A DNA stretch of 53,045 nt, from contig NZ_JAPTNL010000021.1 of the NCBI RefSeq assembly GCF_026891095.1, forward strand, positions 1 to 53,045, read 5' to 3'. A model generated the notes under the pieces. The model was not told the DNA's origin. It searched no databases and worked only from the letters and a program-made list of their open reading frames with translations. The position numbers were made by a program, and so were the translations under genes. This document shows, one piece after another, positions 35,906-44,776 of the stretch. This DNA comes from Roseovarius salincola. Its GTDB lineage: Bacteria > Pseudomonadota > Alphaproteobacteria > Rhodobacterales > Rhodobacteraceae. Position 1 is the first letter of the stretch. Each line of letters opens with the position of its first letter.

Positions 35906-37159
35906 TCAAGCCAGAAGATGCAAGCCGCCCGCCGCCGCCGCCATGAGGGCAAGACCGACGATCATCGGCAGGCGCAGGACGAGCAGAAAGACCGCCGCAA
36001 GCACCACCAGCGCGGCATTGAGCGGCACGAAGGTGGCGAGTTCGGGGCGCGGGCCGAATGGGGTGCGGGTGATGCTATCGAATAGCACATGCAACGCGAA
36101 CCAGACCGAAAGGTTGAGGATTACGCCGGTCACCGCCGCCGAGATCCCTGAAAGCGCGCCCTTGAGGCGCGGGCGTGCAAGCAGCGCCTCGACATAGGGC
36201 GCCCCGGCGAAGATCCAGAGGAAGCAGGGTGTGAAGGTGACCCAGAGCGTCAGCGCCCCGGCCAGCAGAGCCAGAGGGAGGCCGCCCTGCGAAAAGCCCG
36301 CCAGAAGGCCCACGAACTGGGTCACCAGAATCAGTGGCCCCGGCGTGGTCTCCGCCAGCCCCAGCGCGTCGATCATCTGGGGCGTGGTCAACCAGCCATG
36401 GGTTTCGACGACGGCCTGCGTCATGTAGGCCAGCACCGCATAAGCGCCGCCGAAGGTGACGACGGCGAGTTGCGAGAAGAAAAGCGCGATTTCGGTCAGG
36501 AATGTCGCGCCCATCGCCCACGCCAGCAGGATCGGCGCCGCCCAGAGCGTGCCCCAGAGAGCTACAGTGCCGAGGGTTTGAGCGAGGGGAACGCGCGCGG
36601 GAACTGTTGATGCGGGCGAGGGGGCCGCGGCTGACCCTGCGCGAACAAGCCCCCAGAGCGCAGCGGCGAGGATGATCAGCGGGAAGGGCAGCGAAAGAAA
36701 GAACATCGCAGCGAAGGCCGTCAGCGCCAGCGCCCAGTCATCCCAACCCGACAGCGCGCGGCGCGCAAGAGAAAGAAGCGCCTGAAGCACGATGACGATC
36801 ACCGCCGCCTTGATCCCGGCAAAGATCGCCTGGATCGCCGGCATCTGGCCAAAGCTGGCATATCCGAGCGCCAGGCCGAGGATCACCGCCGCCCCCGGCA
36901 ACACGAACAGAAGCCCGGCAATCAATCCGCCGGGAACCCCGCGCAGCCGCCAGCCGGCATAGGTTGCAAGCTGCATGGCCTCGGGGCCGGGCAGCAGCAT
37001 GCAAAACGAGAGGGCGCCAAGAAACTGTTTTTCCTCCAGCCACTTGTGGCGCAGGACCAATTCATTGTGCATCAGGGATATCTGCGCCGCAGGGCCGCCG
37101 AAAGAGAGCACGCCGATGCGGCCGAAGACACGCACGAGATGTAGGAGGTCTGGTCCCAT
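35906..37159 (-). CDS. chrA: Chromate transporter, long-chain ChrA
   Basis: This 417-residue inner-membrane protein has two homologous halves of about six helices each. The first carries FGRIGVLSFGGPAAQISLMHNELV and MLLPGPEAMQLATYAGW; the second has FFSQLAVVTFGGAYAVLAYM and LAETTPGPLILVTQFVG. Long-chain ChrA exports chromate using the proton gradient. Actual substrate here is inferred from family. It is transcribed in the same direction as ssrA, whose terminator precedes it. Confidence 0.92.
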   Translation of the reverse strand: MGPDLLHLVRVFGRIGVLSFGGPAAQISLMHNELVLRHKWLEEKQFLGALSFCMLLPGPEAMQLATYAGWRLRGVPGGLIAGLLFVLPGAAVILGLALGYASFGQMPAIQAIFAGIKAAVIVIVLQALLSLARRALSGWDDWALALTAFAAMFFLSLPFPLIILAAALWGLVRAGSAAAPSPASTVPARVPLAQTLGTVALWGTLWAAPILLAWAMGATFLTEIALFFSQLAVVTFGGAYAVLAYMTQAVVETHGWLTTPQMIDALGLAETTPGPLILVTQFVGLLAGFSQGGLPLALLAGALTLWVTFTPCFLWIFAGAPYVEALLARPRLKGALSGISAAVTGVILNLSVWFALHVLFDSITRTPFGPRPELATFVPLNAALVVLAAVFLLVLRLPMIVGLALMAAAAGGLHLLA

Positions 37160-37223
37160 GCAAGGGTGATACCGCGCTGCATGGTAAATTCAAGAGCTTT
37201 CACTTATTTCGCAAAAACATCAT

Positions 37224-37250
37224 AAAAACAGGTTCTTGAACTGCTTTTTT
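37224..37250 (-). terminator. Terminator downstream of ssrA
   Basis: The region reads A5-CAGGTTC-TT-GAACTGC-T6 on the plus strand and gives a hairpin with runs of A and T on both sides, so it can work as a terminator on the minus strand after tmRNA. One G is bulged and one A-C mismatch is present. Confidence 0.6.
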
Positions 37251-37254
37251 AAGA

Positions 37255-37570
37255 TAAAATGCAGGCTTCTGTTGCCAGGTGCCTGCGAACCCCGCCAGCC
37301 CTTGCTAGAGGACTGGGCTTAAGATTTCGGTCTTGTTACTGCTTACGCAGCAACGGCGACCGGAGCACGATTGTCGTTGGCAATTATGCTTTAGCGAACC
37401 GATAACGGTGGTATCTCACCGGGACAAAGCTAACCCCTTTAGACGTTCGTCGATCCTGTTTCGGCCCCATAACCACCTCCAACGAAAGGTTTATTGGTGG
37501 AGCCGCCGGGTACCGCCCCCGGGTCCGATCCGCTTATTACGAGCGCGTTTATGTCCATAGTCCCAGATGG
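37255..37570 (-). ncRNA. ssrA: Transfer-messenger RNA, circularly permuted two-piece form
   Basis: On the minus strand the acceptor piece comes first and ends in GGCGGCTCCACCA (CCA at 37497-37495). A 26-base spacer (37494-37469) follows, then the coding piece starting GGGGCCGAAACAGGATCGAC at 37468. GGGGCCG pairs with CGGCTCC to rebuild a 7-bp acceptor stem. The tag reading frame at 37381-37343 encodes ANDNRAPVAVAA and stops at TAA. Downstream stems at 37261-37330 fit the pseudoknots. The permuted layout is the alphaproteobacterial type, cut into two RNAs. Outer ends are approximate. Confidence 0.92.
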
Positions 37571-37579
37571 GACAGTTGG

Positions 37580-37607
37580 AATATAGGCAGGGCTGCGCGA
37601 TTTGCAA
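37580..37607 (-). promoter_or_regulatory. ssrA: Probable ssrA promoter
   Basis: On the minus strand TTGCAA (37607-37602) and TATATT (37585-37580) are separated by 16 bases. Their position puts the start of transcription about 7 bases downstream, next to a small hairpin GTCCC-ATCT-GGGAC that begins the tmRNA precursor. Confidence 0.6.
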
Positions 37608-37771
37608 AGGGGTGAGTTGCATTGAATGTCCGCGCGACGGGGCGCGCGCTGTCAGGACAAGTGCGGCGCGCCGTCATTATCGCAAGGCGGGTTTTCAGGG
37701 GGCGGCAAAGCTCATATTCCGGCCCGCAGCGCACAGGGTGCGCGAGAGTATAGGACAACCAAGGGGGCAAC

Positions 37772-38167
37772 ATGGCCAAGATGATCCACAGCATGATCCG
37801 GGTTCTGAACGAGCAGAGGTCGGTCGCATTCTACCGCAAGGCTTTCGGTTTCGAGGTCGCGGAGCGGCTCGATTTCGATGATTTCACCCTGATCTATCTC
37901 AGCAATGCCGAAAGCGGGTTCGAATTGGAGCTGACGGTAAACAAGGGACGCGGCGCGCCCTATGATCATGGCGACGGCTATGGCCATCTGGCCGTGTCGG
38001 TCGATGATCTGGATGCAGAACATGCGCGGTTCGAGGCCCAGGGGCTGGCGCCGCGAAAACTGGTGGAGTTTGCGCCCGGGGGCGAGGTGATCGCCAGATT
38101 CTTCTTCGTCACCGACCCCGATGGATATCAGATCGAGGTCCTGCAACGCGGCGGCCGTTATAGATAA
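37772..38167 (+). CDS. gloA: Lactoylglutathione lyase (glyoxalase I, VOC fold)
   Basis: This 131-residue protein matches glyoxalase I, which detoxifies methylglyoxal with glutathione. It has the N-terminal metal histidine in MIHSMIRV, ELELTVNKG (metal glutamate region), GYGHLAVSVDD (second histidine) and DPDGYQIEVLQ (C-terminal glutamate). Two VOC repeats pair in a short protein, as in E. coli GloA. GGGGGCAAC precedes the ATG. Confidence 0.9.
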   Translation: MAKMIHSMIRVLNEQRSVAFYRKAFGFEVAERLDFDDFTLIYLSNAESGFELELTVNKGRGAPYDHGDGYGHLAVSVDDLDAEHARFEAQGLAPRKLVEFAPGGEVIARFFFVTDPDGYQIEVLQRGGRYR

Positions 38168-38494
38168 CGAAGCCGCGATCCATGCGGCGCGGCCTTGGCG
38201 GGTGGACAAAGATCAAACCGCGCCAGCGTCGTATTCGGCTAAAAAATGGGCGCAATTGCTTGCCTTCCGGTGAAGCCGGTTGTTACGCTTGGCCACAGGA
38301 GAGTGAACAGGGTGAGCTGAAAAGTCACCTTCTCTGTGAAAAACTGAGGGAAACGCGGGCGCTTGTTTGCGGTGACCCGCACAGTCAGGGAGCAACGGGC
38401 GGCGTCCGGATCAAGCCCGCTAGGGTGTCTATGCGCGAACTTCCGATTCGGCGTGACTGACCTGATTTGCCAAGAAAAAAGGGGGCCTTCTTGC
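38168..38494 (+). other. Long leader between gloA and the BCCT transporter, with a structured element
   Basis: No gene is supported in these 327 bases. The clearest structure is a two-part stem at 38294-38338. An outer stem CACAGGAG/CTCTGTG has one bulged G. After an asymmetric loop comes an inner stem AGGGTGA/TCACCTT around GCTGAAAAG. It lies about 155 bases upstream of the transporter start. It could be a leader control element, but it fits no riboswitch class I can recognise. An in-frame extension of the transporter from 38363 is judged not to be coding. Confidence 0.4.
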
Positions 38495-40207
38495 ATGGCC
38501 GACGACGACACAGACATGCAGGGGATACCCGCGCCCGAGGGGCACGCGGATCTCATCGAGACCGATTACGAGATCGGTCAGGACAATATCACAGCCAGGG
38601 TCGGTCCGTTCGGCCTTGATATCCACAACCCGGTTTTCTTCATCTCGGGTCTTGCGGTGGTGCTGTTCGTATTCTACTCGCTCGCATTACCCGATCAGGC
38701 AAGCGATGTGTTCAGCTGGCTGTTCTCGGCCGTGACCAAGGGGTTTGACTGGTTCTTCCTCGGGGCAGCGAACATCTTCGTGATCTTCTGCCTGCTGCTG
38801 ATCGTGACGCCATATGGCAGCGTTCGGCTGGGCGGGGCGGACGCGACGCCGGATTACAGCTATCTGGGGTGGTTCTCGATGCTGTTCGCCGCTGGAATGG
38901 GCATCGGCCTGCTGTTCTTCGGCGTGTCCGAACCCATGAGCCATTTCGGGACGTCCATGGGTGGCATATCCGTCGGCGAGGACGGGGCGCGCACCGACTG
39001 GGCACCGATCGGTGCGTCCGAAGGCGATCAGGCCGCCGCACAGCGCCTTGGCATGGCAGCCACGATCTTTCACTGGGGTCTGCATCCATGGGCGATCTAC
39101 GCGGTCGTCGCGCTGGCGCTGGCGTTGTTTTCCTATAACAAGGGCTTGCCGCTGACTCTGCGTTCGGCGTTCTATCCGTTGTTCGGTGAGCGCGTCTGGG
39201 GCTGGACCGGCCATATCATCGACACGCTGGCGGTCTTCGCCACGCTGTTCGGCCTTGCCACGTCTCTGGGCTTTGGCGCAGAGCAGACGGCCTCGGGGCT
39301 CACATTCCTGTTCGGATCGGGCGATGCCGCAGAGGGCACGCGCGCTTTCATGGGGATCACCTATGGCAACAGCGAGGACAGTGGCGTGGCCAACAACCCC
39401 TTGCTGCTTGTGATTCTGATCTCGGCCATCACTGCGGTCGCGCTCATCTCGGTGGTGCGCGGCCTTGATGGTGGTGTGAAGGTCCTGTCGGAGATCAACA
39501 TGGGGCTGGCGGCAATGCTGTTGCTGTTCGTGTTCCTGGTGGGTGGACCGATCTTCCTGATCACGCTGTTCTTCGACAGTCTCTGGGCCTACTTCCAAAA
39601 CCTCTTTGCGCTAAGCAACCCGTTCGGGCGCGAGGATGTGAACTTCAGCCAGGGCTGGACCTCGTTCTATTGGGCGTGGTGGATCAGCTGGTCACCCTTC
39701 GTGGGGATGTTCATCGCCCGTGTCAGCCGCGGGCGGACCGTGCGCGAGTTCATCATTTGCGTGCTGCTGATCCCGACCTTGGTCTGCGTGCTGTGGATGA
39801 CCGTCTTTGGCGGCACGGCGATCAACCAGGTGGTCAGCGATGGCTACACCGGGGCGCAGGACGCGGCACTGGAACTCAAGCTCTTCTACATGCTCGAGCA
39901 GCTTCCGCTGGCAACCATCACATCGGTGATCGGCATCGTGCTGGTGGTGGTGTTCTTCGTCACCTCGTCGGACTCGGGGTCGCTGGTGATCGACACGATT
40001 ACTGCCGGTGGCAAGGTGGATGCGCCGGTCTCGCAGCGTGTGTTCTGGTGCATCTTCGAGGGTGCGGTCGCGATCGTGCTGCTGATCGGCGGTGGCTTGG
40101 CCTCGTTGCAATCGGCCGTCATATCGACCGGTCTTCCATTCACGCTGGTGCTTCTGGTGATGTGCTATGCGATCTGGAAAGGCCTTTCGAACGAGAAGCG
40201 CGGCTGA
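38495..40207 (+). CDS. BCCT family transporter (betaine/choline/carnitine)
   Basis: This 570-residue protein has 12 membrane helices in the BCCT order. The sodium/substrate signature GMGIGLLFFGVSEPMSHF is in the third helix region, and TFYWAWWISWSPFVGMFIARVSRGRT carries the conserved aromatic box. It takes up trimethylammonium compounds such as glycine betaine, choline or carnitine; DMSP is also possible in marine relatives. The start ATG 38495 (MADDDTDMQG) is preceded by GGGGGCC. A strong terminator follows. Confidence 0.93.
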   Translation: MADDDTDMQGIPAPEGHADLIETDYEIGQDNITARVGPFGLDIHNPVFFISGLAVVLFVFYSLALPDQASDVFSWLFSAVTKGFDWFFLGAANIFVIFCLLLIVTPYGSVRLGGADATPDYSYLGWFSMLFAAGMGIGLLFFGVSEPMSHFGTSMGGISVGEDGARTDWAPIGASEGDQAAAQRLGMAATIFHWGLHPWAIYAVVALALALFSYNKGLPLTLRSAFYPLFGERVWGWTGHIIDTLAVFATLFGLATSLGFGAEQTASGLTFLFGSGDAAEGTRAFMGITYGNSEDSGVANNPLLLVILISAITAVALISVVRGLDGGVKVLSEINMGLAAMLLLFVFLVGGPIFLITLFFDSLWAYFQNLFALSNPFGREDVNFSQGWTSFYWAWWISWSPFVGMFIARVSRGRTVREFIICVLLIPTLVCVLWMTVFGGTAINQVVSDGYTGAQDAALELKLFYMLEQLPLATITSVIGIVLVVVFFVTSSDSGSLVIDTITAGGKVDAPVSQRVFWCIFEGAVAIVLLIGGGLASLQSAVISTGLPFTLVLLVMCYAIWKGLSNEKRG

Positions 40208-40240
40208 GACGCGCCAGCGCTTTCGCAAAAGGAACGCAAG

Positions 40241-40267
40241 AGGCCCCGGCATTGTCCGGGGCCTTTT
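40241..40267 (+). terminator. Rho-independent terminator after BCCT gene
   Basis: AGGCCCCGG (40241-40249) pairs with CCGGGGCCT (40256-40264) over a 6-base loop, then TTT. It ends the BCCT transcript 34 bases after the stop codon. Confidence 0.88.
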
Positions 40268-40336
40268 CGCTTTTGCGCTGCGGGCGGGGGGCGTATCGCG
40301 CTTGACGCCCGGCGCGGCGCGGGTTTTGGTGGCGTC

Positions 40337-41557
40337 ATGCAGATGGACATCAATTTCGTGCGGGCACAGTTTCCCGCCTTTTCAGAACCTTCGCTCAAGG
40401 GCCAGGCCTTTTTCGAGAATGCCGGGGGCTCTTATACCTGTGCGCCGGTCATTGCCCGGCTGGAGCGCTATTACCGCCAGCGCAAGGTGCAGCCCTACGC
40501 CCTCTATGAAGCAAGCCGACTGGCGGGCGAGGAAATGGACGAGGCGCGCGCGCGGCTGGCCGCGATGCTGGGCGTGGCCACGGATGAGCTGAGTTTCGGG
40601 CCTTCGACGACGCAGAACACATATGTGCTGGCGCAGGCCTTCCGGCAGTGGATGCGACCGGGCGAGGCGATCATCGTCACAGATCAGGATCACGAGGCCA
40701 ATTCGGGGCCGTGGCGGCGGCTGGCCGATGAAGGGATCGAGATCCGCGAGTGGCGGATCGATCCCGAGACAGGGTTGCTCAGGCTGGAGGACCTGAACGA
40801 CCTGCTGGACGAATCCGTCCGGCTGGTCTGTTTCCCGCATTGCTCGAACGTGGTGGGCGCGCTGAACCCGGTGGTCGAGATCACCGCCGCAGCCCATGCC
40901 GCGGGCGCTTTCGTCTGCGTGGATGGGGTCAGCTATGCCCCTCACGGTCTGCCCGATGTGGGCGGCATGGGTCCGGATATCTATCTTTTCTCCGCCTACA
41001 AGACCTATGGCCCGCATCAGGGGATCATGGTGATGCGTCGCGAGTTGGGCGAGCTGCTGCCCAATCAGGCGCATTTCTTCAATGCTGACGTGCTTTACAA
41101 GCGATTCACCCCGGCGGGGCCGGATCATGCGCAGGTCGCGGCCAGCGCGGGCATGGCGGATTATTTCGATGCGCTGGCGGCGCATCACGGGATTGACGGC
41201 GACGCCGGCGCGCGGATGCGGGGCGTGCACGACCTGATGCGGGCGCACGAGACGGCGCTGTTGCAGCCGCTGCTGGATCATCTGCGCGACCGCAACAGGG
41301 TGCGGCTGATCGGTCCGGCGGATGCGGCGGAGCGCGCGCCCACGGTGGCGCTGGCGCTGGAACAGCCGGGGGCGGAGGCCGCGGCTGCGCTTGCGGCGCG
41401 CGGGATCATGGCGGGCGGCGGCGATTTCTACGCGGTGCGCCCGCTCAAGGCGCTTGGTGTCGACCCGGAAAATGGCGTGCTGCGGTTGAGTTTCGTGCAT
41501 TACACTAGCCAGGACGAGATCGACCGGCTGATCGAGGCGCTGGACGAGGTTCTTTGA
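40337..41557 (+). CDS. Class V PLP-dependent aminotransferase (cysteine desulfurase-like)
   Basis: This 406-residue fold-type I PLP protein begins with NFVRAQFPAFSEP and FFENAGGSYT. It has STTQNTYVLAQAF, the pyridine-ring aspartate in VCVDGVSYAPHG, and the Schiff-base lysine in FSAYKTYGPHQG. It belongs to the NifS/isopenicillin epimerase group, but I see no clear active-site cysteine loop near the C-terminus, so true cysteine desulfurase activity is doubtful. Product unknown. The photolyase gene follows by 52 bases. Confidence 0.85.
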   Translation: MQMDINFVRAQFPAFSEPSLKGQAFFENAGGSYTCAPVIARLERYYRQRKVQPYALYEASRLAGEEMDEARARLAAMLGVATDELSFGPSTTQNTYVLAQAFRQWMRPGEAIIVTDQDHEANSGPWRRLADEGIEIREWRIDPETGLLRLEDLNDLLDESVRLVCFPHCSNVVGALNPVVEITAAAHAAGAFVCVDGVSYAPHGLPDVGGMGPDIYLFSAYKTYGPHQGIMVMRRELGELLPNQAHFFNADVLYKRFTPAGPDHAQVAASAGMADYFDALAAHHGIDGDAGARMRGVHDLMRAHETALLQPLLDHLRDRNRVRLIGPADAAERAPTVALALEQPGAEAAAALAARGIMAGGGDFYAVRPLKALGVDPENGVLRLSFVHYTSQDEIDRLIEALDEVL

Positions 41558-41609
41558 TCCGTGGCGGCAGGGCCGCCGTAAAGACTGGACAAGGAACAAG
41601 AGGCAGCGC

Positions 41610-43031
41610 ATGCAACAGGCACATCCCACATTGCTGTGGTTCAGGCGCGATTTGCGGCTGAGCGATCAACCCGCATTGCTGGCGGCGCTGGCGCAGGGCG
41701 GGCCGGTGATCCCGGTCTTCATCCACGACCCGCTTGTCGAGGGGCTTGGCGCGGCGCCGAAATGGCGGCTGGGACTGTCTTTGGAAGATCTGTCGGCGCG
41801 GCTCGAAGCGATGGGTAGCCGCTTGATCCTGCGCCGGGGCGAGGCGCTTGAGGTGCTGCGCGAATTGGCCCGTGAAACCGGGGCGCGCACGGTTTTCTGG
41901 TCGCGCGCCTATGATCCCGAAAGCGTGGCGCGCGACAAGGCGGTCAAGGCGGCGCTGACGGATGACGGGCTCGAGGCACGCAGCCATGCGGGGCATCTGT
42001 TGTTCGAACCCTGGAGCGTCGAAACCGGCAGCGGGAGTTTCTACAAGGTCTATACGCCGTTCTGGAACGCCGTCAGGGATCGCAGCGTGGCCGCGCCCGA
42101 ACCCGCGCCCAAGAGCATCCCGGCGCCCGAATCATGGCCGCAGAGTGATGCGCTGACAGATTGGCGAATGGGGGCGGCAATGAATCGCGGCGCCGATGTC
42201 TGCCGCCCCTGGCAGCGCGTTGGCGAGGCGGCGGCGCTTGGGCGTCTGGGTGGTTTCGCGAGCGGCGCCATAGACGATTACAGGGAGCGGCGCAATCTGC
42301 CGGGCGAGGATGGGACATCGGGCCTTTCCGAGAATCTGGCGCTTGGTGAGATATCGGCGCGGCGCTGCTGGCAGGCGGGGCTGCGGGCGCTGAACGAGGG
42401 CAGGGCGGGCGCGGAAACCTGGCTCAAGGAGCTGGTCTGGCGCGAATTCGCCTATCATCTCCTGTGGCACACGCCCCGCATCGTTGATGCGAACTGGCGC
42501 AGCGAATGGGATGCCTTTCCCTGGAGTAACGACGAGACCTGCCCCGAAGTGATCGCCTGGAAACAGGGACGCACCGGTATGCCCTTTGTCGATGCCGCGA
42601 TGCGCGAAATGTATGTGACCGGGCGGATGCATAACCGGGCGCGAATGATCGTGGCGAGCTACCTGACGAAGCACCTGATGAGCCATTGGCGTATCGGCCA
42701 GGCCTGGTTCGAGACCTGCCTGACGGATTGGGATCCGGCCAGCAATGCAATGGGCTGGCAATGGAGTGCCGGGTCCGGCCCCGATGCGACGCCCTATTTC
42801 AGGGTGTTCAACCCCCAAACGCAGGCCGAGAAGTTCGACCCGGAGGGCGTTTATCTGGATCGCTGGATCGCCGAGGGTCGGCATGATCCCGCGCCCGAGG
42901 CGCTGTCGTATTTTAGGGCGATTCCACGCAGCTGGGGTCTCAGCCCCGATGATCCCTATCCCGCGCCCGTGGTCGGCTTGAAGGAGGGGCGCGCGCGCGC
43001 GCTGGCGGCTTACGAGGCGGCAAAGGGCTGA
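41610..43031 (+). CDS. phr: Deoxyribodipyrimidine photolyase (cryptochrome/photolyase family)
   Basis: This 473-residue FAD enzyme repairs UV-made cyclobutane pyrimidine dimers with blue light. The N-terminal antenna domain begins LLWFRRDLRLSDQPAL. The C-terminal FAD domain has GRTGMPFVDAAMREMYVTGR, HNRARMIVASYLTKHL and DWDPASNAMGWQWSAGSGPD, which hold the flavin and the tryptophan chain. Its class I CPD type is supported by these motifs, though antenna cofactor is not readable. It is closely followed by cfa. Confidence 0.95.
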   Translation: MQQAHPTLLWFRRDLRLSDQPALLAALAQGGPVIPVFIHDPLVEGLGAAPKWRLGLSLEDLSARLEAMGSRLILRRGEALEVLRELARETGARTVFWSRAYDPESVARDKAVKAALTDDGLEARSHAGHLLFEPWSVETGSGSFYKVYTPFWNAVRDRSVAAPEPAPKSIPAPESWPQSDALTDWRMGAAMNRGADVCRPWQRVGEAAALGRLGGFASGAIDDYRERRNLPGEDGTSGLSENLALGEISARRCWQAGLRALNEGRAGAETWLKELVWREFAYHLLWHTPRIVDANWRSEWDAFPWSNDETCPEVIAWKQGRTGMPFVDAAMREMYVTGRMHNRARMIVASYLTKHLMSHWRIGQAWFETCLTDWDPASNAMGWQWSAGSGPDATPYFRVFNPQTQAEKFDPEGVYLDRWIAEGRHDPAPEALSYFRAIPRSWGLSPDDPYPAPVVGLKEGRARALAAYEAAKG

Positions 43032-43108
43032 TCATGGGCGAAAATCCTTGCCCAATCGGGGCGGCACGCAATAGCGTTGGTGCTAAAAGAGTTAACGGAA
43101 CCCAGCAT

Positions 43109-44317
43109 ATGATCCTGACGCAAACCGCCGGGCAGACCGATCTGCCACGCTATTTCGCCCGATGTTTCGCTGCTGCGCGCACGCTCAGAAACGGGCGGCT
43201 GGACATCCGTCTGCCCGACGGGCGGGTGTTTCGCGCCGAAGGCGCCGCACCCGGCCCGGTGGCTGAAGTGGTGGTGCATGACCCGGATCTTTTTACCCGC
43301 ATGGTGCGCGAAGGCTATCTGGGGTTTTGCGAGGCCTATCTGGAAGGCGGTTGGTCAACGCCCGATCTTCAGGCCTTCATGGACCTTGTGAACGCCGATA
43401 ATGATGAGATGTACAATAGCTATCCCGGCCAGAGCCTCGTGCAGCTTTACGAGAAGCTGCGCTTCTGGTTGCAGCGCAACACGCGCCAGCAGGCGCGCCG
43501 CAATATCAGCCATCACTATGATCTGGGCAACGCGTTCTATCAGCTGTGGCTGGATGAAACGATGACCTATTCCAGCGCGTTGTTCGAGAGCGGGCAGGAA
43601 AGCCTGGAGGCGGCGCAGCGCGCGAAATACGCGCGGCTTGTGGACAGGTTGGGGGTGCGCCCCGGCGATCATGTGCTGGAGATCGGCTGTGGCTGGGGCG
43701 GTTTCGCCGAATATGCCGCGCGTGAGCGCGGGCTCAGGGTGACGGGGTTGACCATCAGCCGCGCGCAATATGATTACGCCTGTGCGCGGATCGCAAAGGC
43801 CGGGCTGTCTGAGCAGGTACAGTTCAAGTTGCAGGATTATCGCGACGAGCGCGGCACATATGACGGCATCGCCAGCATCGAGATGTTCGAGGCGGTGGGT
43901 CGGCGTTACTGGCCAGTCTATTTCCGCAGCCTGCATGAACGTCTGCGCCCCGGCGCGCAAGCAGTGTTGCAGATCATCACCGTCGCCGATGCCCGCTGGG
44001 ATGCCTATCGCACGGGCGTCGATTTCATCCAGAAATACATCTTTCCGGGGGGGATGCTGCCCAGTCCACAGATCCTGAGCGAAGAGGTCCGGCGCAGCGG
44101 GCTTGAAATCCTGAGCTCGGACGAGTTCGGCCAGAGCTACAGCCAGACGCTGAGGCGCTGGCACGAAAGTTTCAACACCCGTTGGGACGATGTGGCGCGT
44201 CTTGGGTTCGACGAGCGCTTCCGGCGGATGTGGAATTTCTATCTCACCTCTTGTGCAGGGGCCTTTCGCGGGGGTAATTGCGATGTGACACAGATCACGA
44301 TTGCAAGGCCCGGCTGA
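43109..44317 (+). CDS. cfa: Cyclopropane-fatty-acyl-phospholipid synthase
   Basis: This 402-residue SAM enzyme adds a methylene bridge to unsaturated acyl chains of membrane phospholipids. The SAM motif LEIGCGWGGFAEYAARERG is followed by VTGLTISRAQYDYA and IEMFEAVGRRYW, typical of CFA synthase; NISHHYDLGNAFYQLWLD precedes it. The start at ATG 43109 (MILTQTAGQ) is preferred to 43034. It ends directly at the trgA start codon (TGAATG). Confidence 0.93.
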   Translation: MILTQTAGQTDLPRYFARCFAAARTLRNGRLDIRLPDGRVFRAEGAAPGPVAEVVVHDPDLFTRMVREGYLGFCEAYLEGGWSTPDLQAFMDLVNADNDEMYNSYPGQSLVQLYEKLRFWLQRNTRQQARRNISHHYDLGNAFYQLWLDETMTYSSALFESGQESLEAAQRAKYARLVDRLGVRPGDHVLEIGCGWGGFAEYAARERGLRVTGLTISRAQYDYACARIAKAGLSEQVQFKLQDYRDERGTYDGIASIEMFEAVGRRYWPVYFRSLHERLRPGAQAVLQIITVADARWDAYRTGVDFIQKYIFPGGMLPSPQILSEEVRRSGLEILSSDEFGQSYSQTLRRWHESFNTRWDDVARLGFDERFRRMWNFYLTSCAGAFRGGNCDVTQITIARPG

Positions 44318-44776
44318 ATGCCCGTCACAGACACCATGCCCACCGCGGCCCGCGCCGTTGCCGCCCTGATGCTGGCGGCGCTTGGCTGGGTGGCTTCGGG
44401 AATGATCCCGCCGCTGATGCCAGAGGGGACCAGCTTTGGGATATTCAGGGAGGTGAATGCGGCGCTCGGGTTGATCTGCGGGTGGCGGGTGACCGGCAAG
44501 CGCCTTGGTTATGGCTGGTCGAACGGGTTGAGCGCGGGCCTGACCGGGATGGCGGCATTGGTGATCGTGTCTTTGTTCCTGATGAGCCTTTACAGGATGC
44601 TGGAACTGGCGCTGGACCGTCGTGTGCAGGGCGTGATGGAAGGGTTGGTGATGATTTTCGACATCGCCACCGAATATGCGTTGTTGCTGCTTCATGGGCC
44701 GTTGATCGGCCTGCTGGTGGGAGGCGGAGTTGTAATTGGTCTTTTCGGAGAATGGGTGTCGCATCGCTGGTCCTGA
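44318..44776 (+). CDS. trgA: TrgA family membrane protein, tellurite resistance locus
   Basis: This 152-residue protein has three to four hydrophobic segments and the conserved GFREVNAALGLICGWRVTG-like region (here FREVNAALGLICGWRVTGK) and YGWSNGLSAGLTG of TrgA. In Rhodobacter sphaeroides trgAB, followed by cysK, were described as a tellurite resistance locus. It starts on the base after the cfa stop codon and overlaps the likely TrgB start. Confidence 0.88.
   Translation: MPVTDTMPTAARAVAALMLAALGWVASGMIPPLMPEGTSFGIFREVNAALGLICGWRVTGKRLGYGWSNGLSAGLTGMAALVIVSLFLMSLYRMLELALDRRVQGVMEGLVMIFDIATEYALLLLHGPLIGLLVGGGVVIGLFGEWVSHRWS

Noticed and set aside
38363..38494. Upstream extension of the BCCT transporter from ATG 38363
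   Set aside because: The extra residues are atypical for the family and a good start with a ribosome binding site is present at 38495; the region folds as RNA.
40337..41557. Calling the class V aminotransferase a cysteine desulfurase (SufS/IscS)
   Set aside because: No active-site cysteine loop is evident and no suf or isc genes adjoin it, so only the family-level name is kept.
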